DNA of 64,000 nucleotides from Hyphomonas jannaschiana VP2 (GCF_000685215.1 NZ_ARYJ01000002.1:248001-312000), one strand, 5' to 3'; positions 1-8,587 are shown, counted from the stretch's first letter. Translations and numbers: made by a program. Notes: generated from the letters alone by a model not told the origin.

Positions 1-40
1 CGCGACACATGACGCGATGCCGTACGGAACTGATTTAGGC

Positions 41-244
41 ATGTCCATTCTCCTGATACTTATCCCTGTCACATTCATTATGGGGGTAGCAAGTCTCGGC
101 GCCTTTTATTGGAGTGTTCGTAACGGCCAGTTCGACGATCTTCAGGGAGATGCATCGCGCATACTCCTGGGTGATGACAGTCCGAAGGAGGTAAAACTGC
201 GGACCTTGACGCATTCGGATCAGGAATCGGAGAGTGAAGCATGA
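41..244 (+). CDS. ccoS: cbb3 oxidase maturation protein CcoS
   Basis: This is a small inner-membrane protein needed to insert heme and copper into the CcoN subunit of cbb3 oxidase. About 67 residues begin with the conserved MSILLILIP block and form one N-terminal membrane segment, followed by the usual GAFYWSVRNGQFDDL-type stretch and a charged tail. An in-frame ATG at 17 would add eight residues, but the start at 41 matches the family. The stop overlaps the ccoN start (ATGA at 241), so the two are translationally coupled. The end of ccoI, the copper ATPase, may lie in bases 1-38, but too little is present to confirm it. Finding ccoS directly before ccoN, rather than at the end of a ccoGHIS set, is less usual. 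Confidence 0.85.
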   Translation: MSILLILIPVTFIMGVASLGAFYWSVRNGQFDDLQGDASRILLGDDSPKEVKLRTLTHSDQESESEA

Positions 245-1893
245 TATCGCGCCTGACGAGCGGCGAACGGTCTATAGCCTTGATGCTTGCCAGCACCGGT
301 GCGCTGATTGGTGTACTCATGGGCGCCTTCGGTTCTGGCGACCCCATGGGCGTACACGGATGGATTGTGTTGGCCTTTTGTGGCGCGCTAATCCTTGTTA
401 TTGGCAATAATTTTTACGATCCGGAGCCCTCCGAAGATCGCACTCTTTCATACTATGATGATCCGACCAAGGCCGGACTCATTATTGCGCTTAGTTGGGC
501 AGTGGTAGGGATGGGAATGGGGGTCTGGGTTGCCTGCCAGCTTGCATGGCCCGATTTCCGATTTGAAAACGCCTGGTCGAGCTTTGGCCGAATTCGACCA
601 GTTCATACGACCGGGATCATATTCGGCTTTGGTGGAAATGCCCTGATCGCGACATCTTTTCACATCATGCAGCGTACTTCCCGGGCGAGAATACCTGATC
701 AGGTTGCGCCCTGGTTCGTGCTTCTGGGATATAATCTGTTCTGTCTTATTGCGGTAAGTGGGTACCTGATGGGAGTAACTCAGTCAAAGGAGTATGCCGA
801 GCCCGAATGGTATGCCGATATTTGGCTGGTTGTTGTCTGGGTGAGTTATTTTACCTTGTATGTTCGCACTCTGGCGAGACGAAACGAGCCGCACATATAT
901 GTCGCCAACTGGTATTATCTTGCCTTCATTCTGGTCATGGCCGTCCTTCACGTCGTTAACAATCTTGCCCTTCCTGCGTCATTCAGTGGAGCAAAGAGCT
1001 ACTCGGTTTTTGGGGGCGTGCAGGATGCGATGACTCAATGGTGGTACGGCCACAATGCCGTTGCCTTCTTCCTGACATCCGGTTTTCTCGGAATGCTATA
1101 TTACTTTCTCCCTAAGCGGGCGGAAAGACCAATATATTCCTATCGATTGTCGATCCTCTCCTTCTGGGGGATTACTTTCTTCTACATATGGGTGGGGTCC
1201 CACCACCTGCATTATACGGCTTTGCCGCATTGGGTTCAGACACTCGGCATGACGTTTTCGATCATGCTGCTTGTTCCTTCATGGGCATCGGCAGGGAATG
1301 CTTTGATGACGCTTAACGGGGCATGGAACAAGGTGCGGGATGATGCCGCCTTGCGGTTCATGATGATCGCGGCTGTGTTCTATGGACTTTCGACCTTCGA
1401 GGGATCCTTCCTGGCCATCAGGCCCGTAAACGGCCTTTCTCATTATACTGACTGGACGGTCGGTCATGTTCATGCCGGAGCTATGGGGTGGGTGGCATTC
1501 ATCACGTTCGGGTCAATCTATACACTGGCCCCGATACTCTGGAAGCGGGCGGGTATGTACTCCGCCAAAGCGGTAGAATGGCATTTCTGGTTCGCGCTGG
1601 CCGGTACCGTCATTTATGTGTTCGCTATGTGGAACAGCGGTATCACTCAAGGATTGATGTGGCGAACCTATAACGAATCCGGAACATTGAAGTACCCCTT
1701 CATTGATACAGTTGTTGCGATGCGGCCCTACTACATAGCTCGCGCCTTCGGAGGATTGCTCTTTCTTTCCGGAGCGTGCATCGGCTTCTGGAATGTTGTC
1801 ATGACCATACGGCGGGCGCCTTTAAAGGAGCCAGAACGGGATTATCCAATGAACTCGGAGGAGCCCCAGGTCGCTGCAGTGGCGGGGAAGTGA
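241..1893 (+). CDS. ccoN: cbb3-type cytochrome c oxidase subunit I
   Basis: Catalytic subunit of the high-affinity cbb3 terminal oxidase, which reduces oxygen to water in the inner membrane. It has 550 residues and about 12-14 hydrophobic segments. Ligands are in their expected places: H122 and H411 for low-spin heme b, H409 for heme b3, and H271, H321 and H322 for CuB. Tyr315 lies six residues before the HH pair, as does the cross-linked tyrosine of characterised CcoN. The N-terminal 60 residues carry an extra hydrophobic stretch compared with short CcoN proteins. It overlaps ccoS by four bases and ccoO starts one base after its stop, so this is a tight operon. All key residues are present, so it should be active. 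Confidence 0.97.
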   Translation: MISRLTSGERSIALMLASTGALIGVLMGAFGSGDPMGVHGWIVLAFCGALILVIGNNFYDPEPSEDRTLSYYDDPTKAGLIIALSWAVVGMGMGVWVACQLAWPDFRFENAWSSFGRIRPVHTTGIIFGFGGNALIATSFHIMQRTSRARIPDQVAPWFVLLGYNLFCLIAVSGYLMGVTQSKEYAEPEWYADIWLVVVWVSYFTLYVRTLARRNEPHIYVANWYYLAFILVMAVLHVVNNLALPASFSGAKSYSVFGGVQDAMTQWWYGHNAVAFFLTSGFLGMLYYFLPKRAERPIYSYRLSILSFWGITFFYIWVGSHHLHYTALPHWVQTLGMTFSIMLLVPSWASAGNALMTLNGAWNKVRDDAALRFMMIAAVFYGLSTFEGSFLAIRPVNGLSHYTDWTVGHVHAGAMGWVAFITFGSIYTLAPILWKRAGMYSAKAVEWHFWFALAGTVIYVFAMWNSGITQGLMWRTYNESGTLKYPFIDTVVAMRPYYIARAFGGLLFLSGACIGFWNVVMTIRRAPLKEPERDYPMNSEEPQVAAVAGK

Positions 1894-1894
1894 A

Positions 1895-2680
1895 ATGCTG
1901 ATGAAAATAATCCGCGTTCTGATCAAGCCATTTGCATCGCTTTATGAGGCGCATGCCGTTGCGCACTATCGAATCGAGCGTCATTCAATGGGCTTGTCCA
2001 TAGGGATTATCATAGCGGCAGCGATTGGGGGGCTTGTCGAGATTGCGCCACTCTTCACCATAGATGAAACAGTGGAGGCGGCTCCGGACATGCGCCTTTA
2101 CACGCCTCTCGAGCAGGCTGGGCGCGATATCTATGTTCGCGAAGGCTGCTATGCGTGCCACAGCCAGATGGTCCGAACGCTGCGAGACGAGGTCGAGCGT
2201 TATGGGGCATACTCATTGGCGGTGGAGTCTCAGTACGACCATCCAATGCTCTGGGGGTCCAAGCGAACGGGGCCGGACCTTGCGCGAATTGGTGGCAAAT
2301 ACTCTGACAGCTGGCATGTCCAGCACCTTGTGAATCCGCGGACGGTCGTTCCTGAGTCGATTATGCCGCAATATGCCTTCCTCAGAAGGGCCGTTCTGGA
2401 AACACAATCGCTTCCGGGACGGCTGGAAGCGCTTCGGCGCGCCGGAGTTCCATACAAGGCAGATATGATTTCCAGTGCAGAGGTGGATGCGGCTGGTCAG
2501 GCCAAACCCGATAGCGACCTCGCCGATGGTGTGTTCGAAAGATACGGCGAAGAAACAGCCATTCGGAATTTTGACGGTCAGGATGGCCGTGTGACTGAAA
2601 TGGATGCTCTGGTTGCTTACCTTCAGGTTCTGGGTCAGCTGACGGACTTGCCAGAGTCAAATTCAGCAAGGGACGAGTGA
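1895..2680 (+). CDS. ccoO: cbb3-type cytochrome c oxidase subunit II (monoheme cytochrome c)
   Basis: Membrane-anchored monoheme cytochrome c that passes electrons from CcoP to CcoN. It has 261 residues: one transmembrane anchor around 33-55, then a periplasmic domain with the heme site CYACH (C85, C88, H89) and the conserved GxxRxGPDLARIGGKYSD-type region, and downstream methionines such as IMPQY that supply the axial ligand. The ATG at 1895 is used; a second ATG at 1901 is possible. It sits between ccoN and ccoQ with coupled translation at its 3' end. Confidence 0.96.
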   Translation: MLMKIIRVLIKPFASLYEAHAVAHYRIERHSMGLSIGIIIAAAIGGLVEIAPLFTIDETVEAAPDMRLYTPLEQAGRDIYVREGCYACHSQMVRTLRDEVERYGAYSLAVESQYDHPMLWGSKRTGPDLARIGGKYSDSWHVQHLVNPRTVVPESIMPQYAFLRRAVLETQSLPGRLEALRRAGVPYKADMISSAEVDAAGQAKPDSDLADGVFERYGEETAIRNFDGQDGRVTEMDALVAYLQVLGQLTDLPESNSARDE

Positions 2681-2880
2681 TGGACTTGTCGCATGACGTT
2701 CTCGTTGTACTTGCCAAGACGTTCGGCTTGTTCTGGCTGGTTGGTATGTCGATCGGGATTACAGCTTACGCCTTCTGGCCCTCATTGGGTCGACGTTTCA
2801 ATCGAGCTGCCAGAAGCATCCTTGATGACGAACAGGGGCCCTTAAATCATAGCGGTCATAGGGAGGACAAGTCGGGATGA
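2680..2880 (+). CDS. ccoQ: cbb3 oxidase small subunit CcoQ
   Basis: Small single-pass subunit that stabilises the cbb3 complex. About 66 residues: one transmembrane helix (roughly 10-33) followed by a charged cytoplasmic tail containing the family-typical YAFWPSLGRRFNRAA stretch. The ATG at 2680 shares its A with the ccoO stop (TGATG); a GTG at 2677 is also in frame. Its 3' end overlaps the ccoP start by four bases. Identification rests on size, topology and position between ccoO and ccoP. Confidence 0.9.
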   Translation: MDLSHDVLVVLAKTFGLFWLVGMSIGITAYAFWPSLGRRFNRAARSILDDEQGPLNHSGHREDKSG

Positions 2881-3746
2881 AAGAAGTGCGCGACCCCCTG
2901 ACCGGTCATATGACGACTGGACATGAGTGGAATGGCATAACCGAGCTCAACACGAGAGTGCCGCGAGCAATATGGCTATTTATTTTAGTCACGCATGTTT
3001 GGGCTCTGATCATCTGGATACTTCTACCTGCGTGGCCAGTAGGGACGACTTATACAAAAGGGGTGTTGGGATTGGATCAGCGACAGCAGGTGAACAAGGA
3101 AATTGCTGCTGCAGAGCGGGCATTCGCAGAGAGAGACCGGCAGATCAGGGAGCGCTCAGTTCCTGAAATCATGACAGACGTAAGTCTAATGAATTATGTC
3201 ATGGACACAGCGAGTGCAATTTTCGGCGATAATTGTGCAGTATGTCATGGCACCGCAGCGTCGGGCGGTCCTGGATATCCAAGCCTGATTGACACGGATT
3301 GGCTATGGGGTGGTGATACAGATCAGATCATGGAAACATTGCGGGTAGGGATAAATTCCCAGCACCCTGATACGCGCCACGCCCAGATGCCGGCTTTCGG
3401 ACGTCTCGGTGTCCTGAGCGGAAGGGACGTCCGCCTTCTCGTTCCTTATGTGAAGTCGCTGTCAGGATCCGACATCCCGGCTGAGGTTCGTGCTGCCGGA
3501 GAAGACCTTTTCTCGCGAAACTGTTCAAGCTGTCATGGTGCAGACGGTATGGGGCGCTTGCAGGCCGGCGCGCCGAACCTGACAGATGACGTCTGGCTGT
3601 ATGGCGGCGGTGATAATGACATATTTTATACAATCTGGGACGGCCGTCAGGGCTGGATGCCGGCATGGCAAGCAAGGCTGAGCGATGAGGATCGGAAGAT
3701 GCTGGTTATTTATCTTCAGGAACTTGCAGATGGAGAGAGGCCATGA
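2877..3746 (+). CDS. ccoP: cbb3-type cytochrome c oxidase subunit III (diheme cytochrome c)
   Basis: Diheme cytochrome c that accepts electrons from soluble cytochrome c for the cbb3 oxidase. It has 289 residues: an N-terminal cytoplasmic segment carrying the EWNGI..LN motif typical of CcoP, one transmembrane helix (31-54), then two c-type heme domains at CAVCH (C120, C123, H124) and CSSCH (C216, C219, H220). Both WGG/YGGG segments that follow each heme site are present. The start overlaps ccoQ (ATGA), and the stop overlaps the next small gene (ATGA). Length and motifs are normal. Confidence 0.96.
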   Translation: MKEVRDPLTGHMTTGHEWNGITELNTRVPRAIWLFILVTHVWALIIWILLPAWPVGTTYTKGVLGLDQRQQVNKEIAAAERAFAERDRQIRERSVPEIMTDVSLMNYVMDTASAIFGDNCAVCHGTAASGGPGYPSLIDTDWLWGGDTDQIMETLRVGINSQHPDTRHAQMPAFGRLGVLSGRDVRLLVPYVKSLSGSDIPAEVRAAGEDLFSRNCSSCHGADGMGRLQAGAPNLTDDVWLYGGGDNDIFYTIWDGRQGWMPAWQARLSDEDRKMLVIYLQELADGERP

Positions 3747-3940
3747 CCGCACGGGGAAATATCAGAGTCTGGACACCGTCCAGGTTTCTGGGTGTTGGCC
3801 TTGCTCTGGCGACCATGTTTGTATTCCTGATCGCGAATGCCCATCTGGTTTATGTAGCGGTGGCTTCGCAGACCGGGTGCGCCTTCACGCATTCGTCGGG
3901 TAATGCCGATTCCTATCGGGCGGCGGCACCTGCATGTTAA
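3743..3940 (+). CDS. Small single-pass membrane protein in the cbb3 operon
   Basis: A 65-residue protein with one transmembrane segment (about 15-40) and a C-terminal part holding two cysteines (C46 and the terminal residue C65). It starts within the ccoP stop (ATGA) and its own stop overlaps the next ORF, so translation is coupled on both sides, which supports a real gene. It does not resemble CcoH or CcoQ closely enough to name. Position suggests a subunit or accessory of the cbb3 oxidase, but that is inference. Confidence 0.65.
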   Translation: MTARGNIRVWTPSRFLGVGLALATMFVFLIANAHLVYVAVASQTGCAFTHSSGNADSYRAAAPAC

Positions 3941-4815
3941 GCGATACTTCCCGCCCGCCTCAGCCAGGCCCTCCGTATTCCAACGGAATGATACCGATCA
4001 TCGTGCCGCCGCTGCCACGTGCAAATCCACATGCGCGCAATCTACCGTGGCACACCGCGTTTGGATGGCTGCAATCAGGGTGGATGGACTTCTGGACCAA
4101 GCCGATTGCCAGCTTCCTCTACGGTTTCGGTGTGTTTGCTGTTTCCATTCTCGTTGTCTGGGCTTTGTTCCTGTTCCGGTACGAGTATGCGCTGTTTCCC
4201 GCGTTGGCCGGATTTGTTGTCATCGGTCCGCTCATTGCCAATGGTTTGTATGAAAAAAGCCGCAGGATCGAGACAGGTGAACCAATAGGAATTGCCACTA
4301 TGGTTTTCATCCGGCCACGGTCCGGTTATCAGGCATTGTTTATGGGCGTCATGATGTTGGGGCTGTTCCTGCTATGGCTGCGCTCAGCGGTTCTGATTTA
4401 TGCACTTTTTTTTGGAATTGTTCCGTTTCCTGGAACCAGCGAACTGTTGCCCATGTTGTTTCTGACGCCCACAGGCTGGGCGCTTTTGGCAACGGGGTCT
4501 GTTATCGGCGCGCTCTTTGCAGGTTTTGCCTTTGCGATCAGCGTTTTTGCTGTGCCCATGCTTCTTGAAGAAAAGACAGACGCTCTTTCTGCGATGGGTA
4601 TCAGCATGACCATGGTGTGGAACAATTTACCTGTCATGCTTGTCTGGGGCGCGATCGTCGTTGCCTTGTTCGTCTTTTCCATTGCAACCGGATTTTTCGG
4701 CCTCGTGATCGCTTTTCCTGTCCTTGGCCATGCATCCTGGCACGCTTACAGCTGCATGAGGCCAAGCGACCGGCAGATTGGAGAATCCGAACGGATGTTT
4801 ATTCCGCCAGTCTGA
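3934..4815 (+). CDS. DUF2189 family integral membrane protein
   Basis: A 293-residue inner-membrane protein with five to six hydrophobic segments. The order of features is a proline-rich N-terminus, a W..AFGWLQSGWMDF motif before the first helix, a GPLIANGLYEKSRR motif, and a later LLEEKTDALSAM motif. These are typical of the DUF2189 family, often found beside cytochrome oxidase or respiratory genes. No biochemical function is established that I can cite. It overlaps the preceding small gene by seven bases and is probably the last gene of the cbb3 operon, because a 330-base gap and a strand switch follow. Confidence 0.8.
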   Translation: MLSDTSRPPQPGPPYSNGMIPIIVPPLPRANPHARNLPWHTAFGWLQSGWMDFWTKPIASFLYGFGVFAVSILVVWALFLFRYEYALFPALAGFVVIGPLIANGLYEKSRRIETGEPIGIATMVFIRPRSGYQALFMGVMMLGLFLLWLRSAVLIYALFFGIVPFPGTSELLPMLFLTPTGWALLATGSVIGALFAGFAFAISVFAVPMLLEEKTDALSAMGISMTMVWNNLPVMLVWGAIVVALFVFSIATGFFGLVIAFPVLGHASWHAYSCMRPSDRQIGESERMFIPPV

Positions 4816-5149
4816 AGCGTCATTCCTGAAGGCCTGCTCAGGCTCCGTGTATGCGCATGTAGACGTATGCGGTCGTGATGACACAATCAGGGCGATGTAA
4901 GGACGTGGTTGCGATCCGGGCGATGTTGGGGGGCTACGCTTAAGGATGTTGGCAGCAATGTTCCGGGGGCGCCTGTTGATGGAGAACGGAGTAATGTTTT
5001 TAGGGAACCAGACAGGCTGGATCGCAACACTCGTCCCGGGCAACATCTCTCACTAACCGGTGGCCAGGCTGACAAGCGCCATTGTCGCTGCAGGAGCAGT
5101 ATTTCATGTCGGGAGGTATGAAACGCAATTAAAGTTCAGTATAACGACA
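4816..5149. other. Gap without a supported gene
   Basis: This is the convergent region between the cbb3 operon and the DUF454 gene. Short open frames exist on both strands, but none has a ribosome site or a recognisable family. I see no clean terminator hairpin followed by a T-run. It may hold decayed coding sequence. Confidence 0.4.
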
Positions 5150-5545
5150 TTACCCAGATGTTGCACTTTTGTCGCTCTTTCCGCCCTCAGGCCGCGTAAC
5201 CACAAAAATAGCTGCGCCTAGCAGAATGATGATCTGGATGGCCAGTACCCAACCGGGTGCGCCGATCATCCATGTGATGGGCGGTGTTACCACCATAAAG
5301 CCGACAGAGCAGAGTTTCGCAGATCTGTTGATGGCGCCGTGGCGATACCAATCGTCAATTAGAACCCCAAACTGTGGGTGTTCGACAAGCCAATGATGCA
5401 GGCGCGGGGAGGACCGCGCGAATGCGAACGCAGACAGGAGAAGGAAAGGTGTCGTGGGAAGGAGGGGAAGAACGATGCCCACGGCGCCGCAGACAAGCGA
5501 CAGGGTGCCACATGCGATCCAGAGCAAACGGGCCAGGTTACTCAC
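5150..5545 (-). CDS. DUF454 (YbaN-like) membrane protein
   Basis: A 131-residue inner-membrane protein of the DUF454/YbaN family. The hallmark is an N-terminal helix followed by GxVLPLLPTTPFLLLSAFAFARSSPR and the H..L..HP.FG motif, then two more helices. The family role is unknown. It is often near heme or respiratory genes, which fits its place between the cbb3 cluster and a globin. The start codon is GTG at 5545, and the ribosome site is weak. It is co-directional with the globin 115 bases upstream and could be co-transcribed. Confidence 0.85.
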   Translation of the reverse strand: MSNLARLLWIACGTLSLVCGAVGIVLPLLPTTPFLLLSAFAFARSSPRLHHWLVEHPQFGVLIDDWYRHGAINRSAKLCSVGFMVVTPPITWMIGAPGWVLAIQIIILLGAAIFVVTRPEGGKSDKSATSG

Positions 5546-5660
5546 AGGATCGGCATTTCCGTGTTCTGAGAGAGGCGCAAAGCCAGGGACGCGGCATGTC
5601 GTGCCGTCCAGGAAGAGCTGACGAGGTTCACGGAAGATCCCAAATTCATGGTTCGGCGTG

Positions 5661-6140
5661 TCAGACGTCTATGGTTCTTGACTTTGTTGGCACACCATCC
5701 TGTGTCTGCAGTCCCGGCATCCCGAACATGGCAAATTGGAGGCTCTCGGCTATTCGTTCAGCGCGCTCCATGAAGTAGTCTATCGCTTCAGGTGAAGGCG
5801 CAGTGTCCTTTAGGGTGCTCCGGAAAAGGTGCAACCAGGTCGAAAAATGCCTGCGGGATACGCCTTCCAGTCTGGTATGCGCGGGGACTGGCTTTCCTGA
5901 ATATCGTCCGGCATTGAGAGCGACGGACGCCCAGAAATCCTTCATTCTCTGGAGATGAGGATCCCAGTTGTCACCGATGACACCGTCAAAAATCGGACCG
6001 AGCTCCGGATCCGTTCGAACACGGGAATAGAACGTCTCCACCAATGTCGAGATATAGTCGTCCTTGATTCCCATGTTGGCCGCATCGCGGCGGATCTGTT
6101 CCCTGCGCTCCTGTGCGGTCCGGATGATGAAATTCGACAT
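5661..6140 (-). CDS. Group III truncated hemoglobin
   Basis: A 159-residue heme protein of the group III truncated globin class, expected in the cytoplasm and linked in other bacteria to nitric oxide handling and micro-aerobic respiration. Visible features are the N-terminal R..I..LV..FY..V..D..LGPIF block, W59 and M66-F69-W70 in the E-helix region, and proximal His98 in the RRHFSTWL motif. The start has a GAGG ribosome site. An NsrR-like palindromic operator lies about 70 bases upstream (6212-6234), and an Rrf2 regulator is 2 kb away. Together with the cbb3 oxidase this supports a role in low-oxygen or NO conditions. Confidence 0.9.
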   Translation of the reverse strand: MSNFIIRTAQERREQIRRDAANMGIKDDYISTLVETFYSRVRTDPELGPIFDGVIGDNWDPHLQRMKDFWASVALNAGRYSGKPVPAHTRLEGVSRRHFSTWLHLFRSTLKDTAPSPEAIDYFMERAERIAESLQFAMFGMPGLQTQDGVPTKSRTIDV

Positions 6141-6211
6141 GGTGCCTCTATCTGCTGGAAAGGCTGGCTTGCCGGCCGAGTGTCTCGGAGTGATCGCTCA
6201 GTACGCCTTAA

Positions 6212-6234
6212 AAGATACATATAAAGTACATCAA
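6212..6234 (-). promoter_or_regulatory. NsrR/Rrf2-type operator candidate before the globin gene
   Basis: The 23 bases read as two 11-base half-sites around one centre base: AAGATACATAT, A, AAGTACATCAA. The second half reversed is TTGATGTACTT. Both resemble the known NsrR half-site AAGATGCATTT. The site sits about 72 bases upstream of the globin start. Two NsrR-like regulators are encoded in the window. The assignment is by motif only. Confidence 0.5.
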
Positions 6235-6341
6235 AAGGCTCTTGTGTAAACGCCGCACTCTGCGACGAATGTGCTCACGATGCCAGAGAGTGGGGCGCTC
6301 TTCTGGAAAATAAAAGGACCGCAAGCTTGAAATGAAGTGAG

Positions 6342-7175
6342 TTAGATGGGCATGCCAGGAGAAACGGGATGGTTAAATGCCAGCATCTGGGGCTGCAGCT
6401 CCAGCGCCGATTCCGTGCGGCAGAATTGCAGGAGATCGTATACGGCCGCCACGCCGGCTTCCAATGCACCACGAATATCTCTGGAAAAATAGAAATGGCG
6501 GGCGAATGCCGCCGAGAAGATATCGCCGGTTCCGGTCGGTCGAAGATCGAGACGGTCTGTGGTGACCACCCACCGCGCCTGACGGTTCCCGGCAATCGTT
6601 GATATTCGTCCGTCTGCTTCCAGAACGCCTGTGACCACACCGATCGACGTCCTGCCGCGCAGCAGGAGGTGCTCCAGCAGCTCAAGAGGATCATCTGTTG
6701 ATGTCTCGGCCAGCCATTTCGCTTCAAACAGGTTGGGGGTCAGGATATCTGCCTGTTCAGTCAGGAGCGTCCTTATGGCCTCTGCGACATCTTCAGAGAC
6801 ATACAAACCGTAATCCGTGTCACCCATGACCGGATCGCAAAGAACGACCACACCGGGGTGGCTGGCACGGACACGCTGGATGAAGCGCGCGGTAATGGCG
6901 GCTGTTTCGGCAGATGCGATATATCCTGTCAGTATAACGTCAATATGGTTTGGCGGCACGCGATCAAGCAGAATGTCGAGCAAGTCACGAATGAGTTCTG
7001 CAGGCATGGGGCCACCGGCAATGGTGGGATAGTGTGGGGTATTCGACAGAATGGCGGTGGGAACCGCGTGGACCGTTGCCCCCAAGCGCTCAAGCAATGG
7101 CACCGCTGCATTGTTGCCAGCGCAACCAAAGACCAGTTGTGACTGAATGGAGACGATCGTCGGCGGTCGTGTCAT
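6342..7175 (-). CDS. pdxY: Pyridoxal/pyridoxamine kinase PdxY-type
   Basis: Phosphorylates pyridoxal (and related B6 vitamers) with ATP to give pyridoxal phosphate in the cytoplasmic salvage pathway. It has 277 residues in the ribokinase-like fold. Motifs are the N-terminal SIQSQLVFGCAGNNAA substrate region, NTPHYPTIAG, DPVMGD, LTPNLFEA and the anion-hole GTGD near the C-terminus. The first codon is coupled to the yggS stop through an ATGA overlap. The neighbouring yggS encodes a PLP-homeostasis protein, so the pair forms a B6 unit. Length is normal. PdxK is the alternative name, but the N-terminal motif favours PdxY. Confidence 0.9.
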   Translation of the reverse strand: MTRPPTIVSIQSQLVFGCAGNNAAVPLLERLGATVHAVPTAILSNTPHYPTIAGGPMPAELIRDLLDILLDRVPPNHIDVILTGYIASAETAAITARFIQRVRASHPGVVVLCDPVMGDTDYGLYVSEDVAEAIRTLLTEQADILTPNLFEAKWLAETSTDDPLELLEHLLLRGRTSIGVVTGVLEADGRISTIAGNRQARWVVTTDRLDLRPTGTGDIFSAAFARHFYFSRDIRGALEAGVAAVYDLLQFCRTESALELQPQMLAFNHPVSPGMPI

Positions 7176-7948
7176 GGAGACTGCGGCCAGTAATGACTAT
7201 CCGGAAGAGGACGTTGACCGAACAGAGCCTGACCTATTCGAACAACCGTAGCGCCTTCCTCGATCGCGATTGGAAAGTCGCCGGACATACCCATTGACAA
7301 TGTGTCAAAGGACAAACTGTCCGGAGCTTCTTGTCTGAGGCGGTCACGAAGGCGCCGCATAAGTCTGAAGCATGGCCGTACGCGCTGCTCATCCCCAGAA
7401 AAAGTGGCCAATGTCATAAGACCCTGGACCTTGAGCGAAGCAAAAGGAACAAGCTGGCGCACAAAGGGCAGGATATCGGCCGGAGGAATGCCGTATTTGG
7501 ACTCCTCTCCTGAACTGTTTACCTGGATCAGAACATTCAGGCTCCGTCCTTCCGCCTGTAATCGTCGGTCAAGGGCAGAGGCGAGTTTCAGACTATCGAG
7601 TGCCTGAAACTCCGTGGCAAAGCGCGCGACATATTTGACTTTGTTGGTCTGCAGATGGCCGATGATGGACCATTTTATATCAAGATCCGTCATGGCGCTG
7701 GCTTTTGTCCTTACTTCCTGGACTCTGTTTTCACCAAATGTACGAAGACCGGCCTCGTAGGCCATGCGTAGTCGCGATTCGCCGACCGTCTTCGTGACAG
7801 GGAGGAGGGTGACCTCTCTGGCGTGCCGACCCGACCGTTGACAGGCTCTGGCCATCTGTCCTTTGACAAATGCGAGGTTGTTGATCAGGAGTTGACGATC
7901 CGATGTTGTTGCAGAAATTGTGGGCTGATCCGGTGCGTGACTATTCAT
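7172..7948 (-). CDS. YggS/PROSC family PLP-homeostasis protein
   Basis: PLP-binding protein of the YggS (PLPBP) family that buffers free pyridoxal phosphate. It has no known catalytic activity. From the ATG at 7948 it has about 258 residues. Visible motifs are LLPVTKTV with the PLP-binding lysine, the FGENRVQE block, IGHLQTNK, the VNSSGEESKYG segment, and LSMGMSGDFPIAIEEGATVVRIGQALFG near the end. The frame runs open upstream to 8089, but only the 7948 start has a ribosome site (GGGAG). It overlaps pdxY by four bases. Confidence 0.93.
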   Translation of the reverse strand: MNSHAPDQPTISATTSDRQLLINNLAFVKGQMARACQRSGRHAREVTLLPVTKTVGESRLRMAYEAGLRTFGENRVQEVRTKASAMTDLDIKWSIIGHLQTNKVKYVARFATEFQALDSLKLASALDRRLQAEGRSLNVLIQVNSSGEESKYGIPPADILPFVRQLVPFASLKVQGLMTLATFSGDEQRVRPCFRLMRRLRDRLRQEAPDSLSFDTLSMGMSGDFPIAIEEGATVVRIGQALFGQRPLPDSHYWPQSP

Positions 7949-8109
7949 GGTCTGTTGCTCCCCTTTCGGGTCAAATCGCCTGAAACCGGGATTCAGGGTG
8001 CGCTGCCGGACTTTCAAAGTCGGGCTCCAAGCGCAACAGCACGCCTTGATTTCGGCGACCTGACCTATAATCAATAATTTCAATACCAATTATGATCATG
8101 CGAGGCTTC

Positions 8110-8532
8110 ATGCGTCTAACATCTTTTACCGACTATGGGCTCCGAATGCTCATGAAAATGGCGAGCACGCCTGGCCAGGCATTGTCTACCGCTGAGTTCG
8201 CAGAAGAGTTTCAGCTGTCCAGGCATCATCTCACCAAAATCATGCAAAAACTTGCCCGGGAAGGTATTGTCGAAACCCGCCGCGGCATTGGTGGTGGTGC
8301 CGTCCTCGCCAAAGCACCCGCAAAAATTCGTCTGGGTGAACTCATCGCTCTGCTGGAAGAGGGGCAACCGCTCGTGGAATGTTTTGACCAGGAAGGAAAC
8401 CATTGTACCCTGGACGGACGATGTAAACTGAAGAAGCAGCTTCGACATGCTGAACAGGTTTTCCTGCGCGACCTGAACCGAACGACGCTCGCCGACATCG
8501 CGCTGCCGTCTCCGACCACACCCAGAAAGTAG
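8110..8532 (+). CDS. Rrf2-family regulator, NsrR-like
   Basis: Iron-sulfur winged-helix repressor, 140 residues from the ATG at 8110, which has a GAGG ribosome site; in-frame ATGs lie at 8092 and 8098. It carries the Rrf2 N-terminus MRLTSFTDYGLRML, a helix-turn-helix around 27-50, the wing RRGIGGGAVLA, and three cysteines at C91, C99 and C105 with the ECF..x..C..x..C..LK context typical of nitric oxide sensor NsrR. It is divergent from yggS-pdxY, whose promoter it may share. The globin operator and the cbb3 genes nearby fit an NO or low-oxygen regulon. RirA or IscR identity is less likely from the cysteine spacing. Confidence 0.85.
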   Translation: MRLTSFTDYGLRMLMKMASTPGQALSTAEFAEEFQLSRHHLTKIMQKLAREGIVETRRGIGGGAVLAKAPAKIRLGELIALLEEGQPLVECFDQEGNHCTLDGRCKLKKQLRHAEQVFLRDLNRTTLADIALPSPTTPRK

Positions 8533-8587
8533 AACCGGGAACGGTTCAGCAGGGCAACTGGTCTGTTGTTCTGGTGGCATTGCTTCA

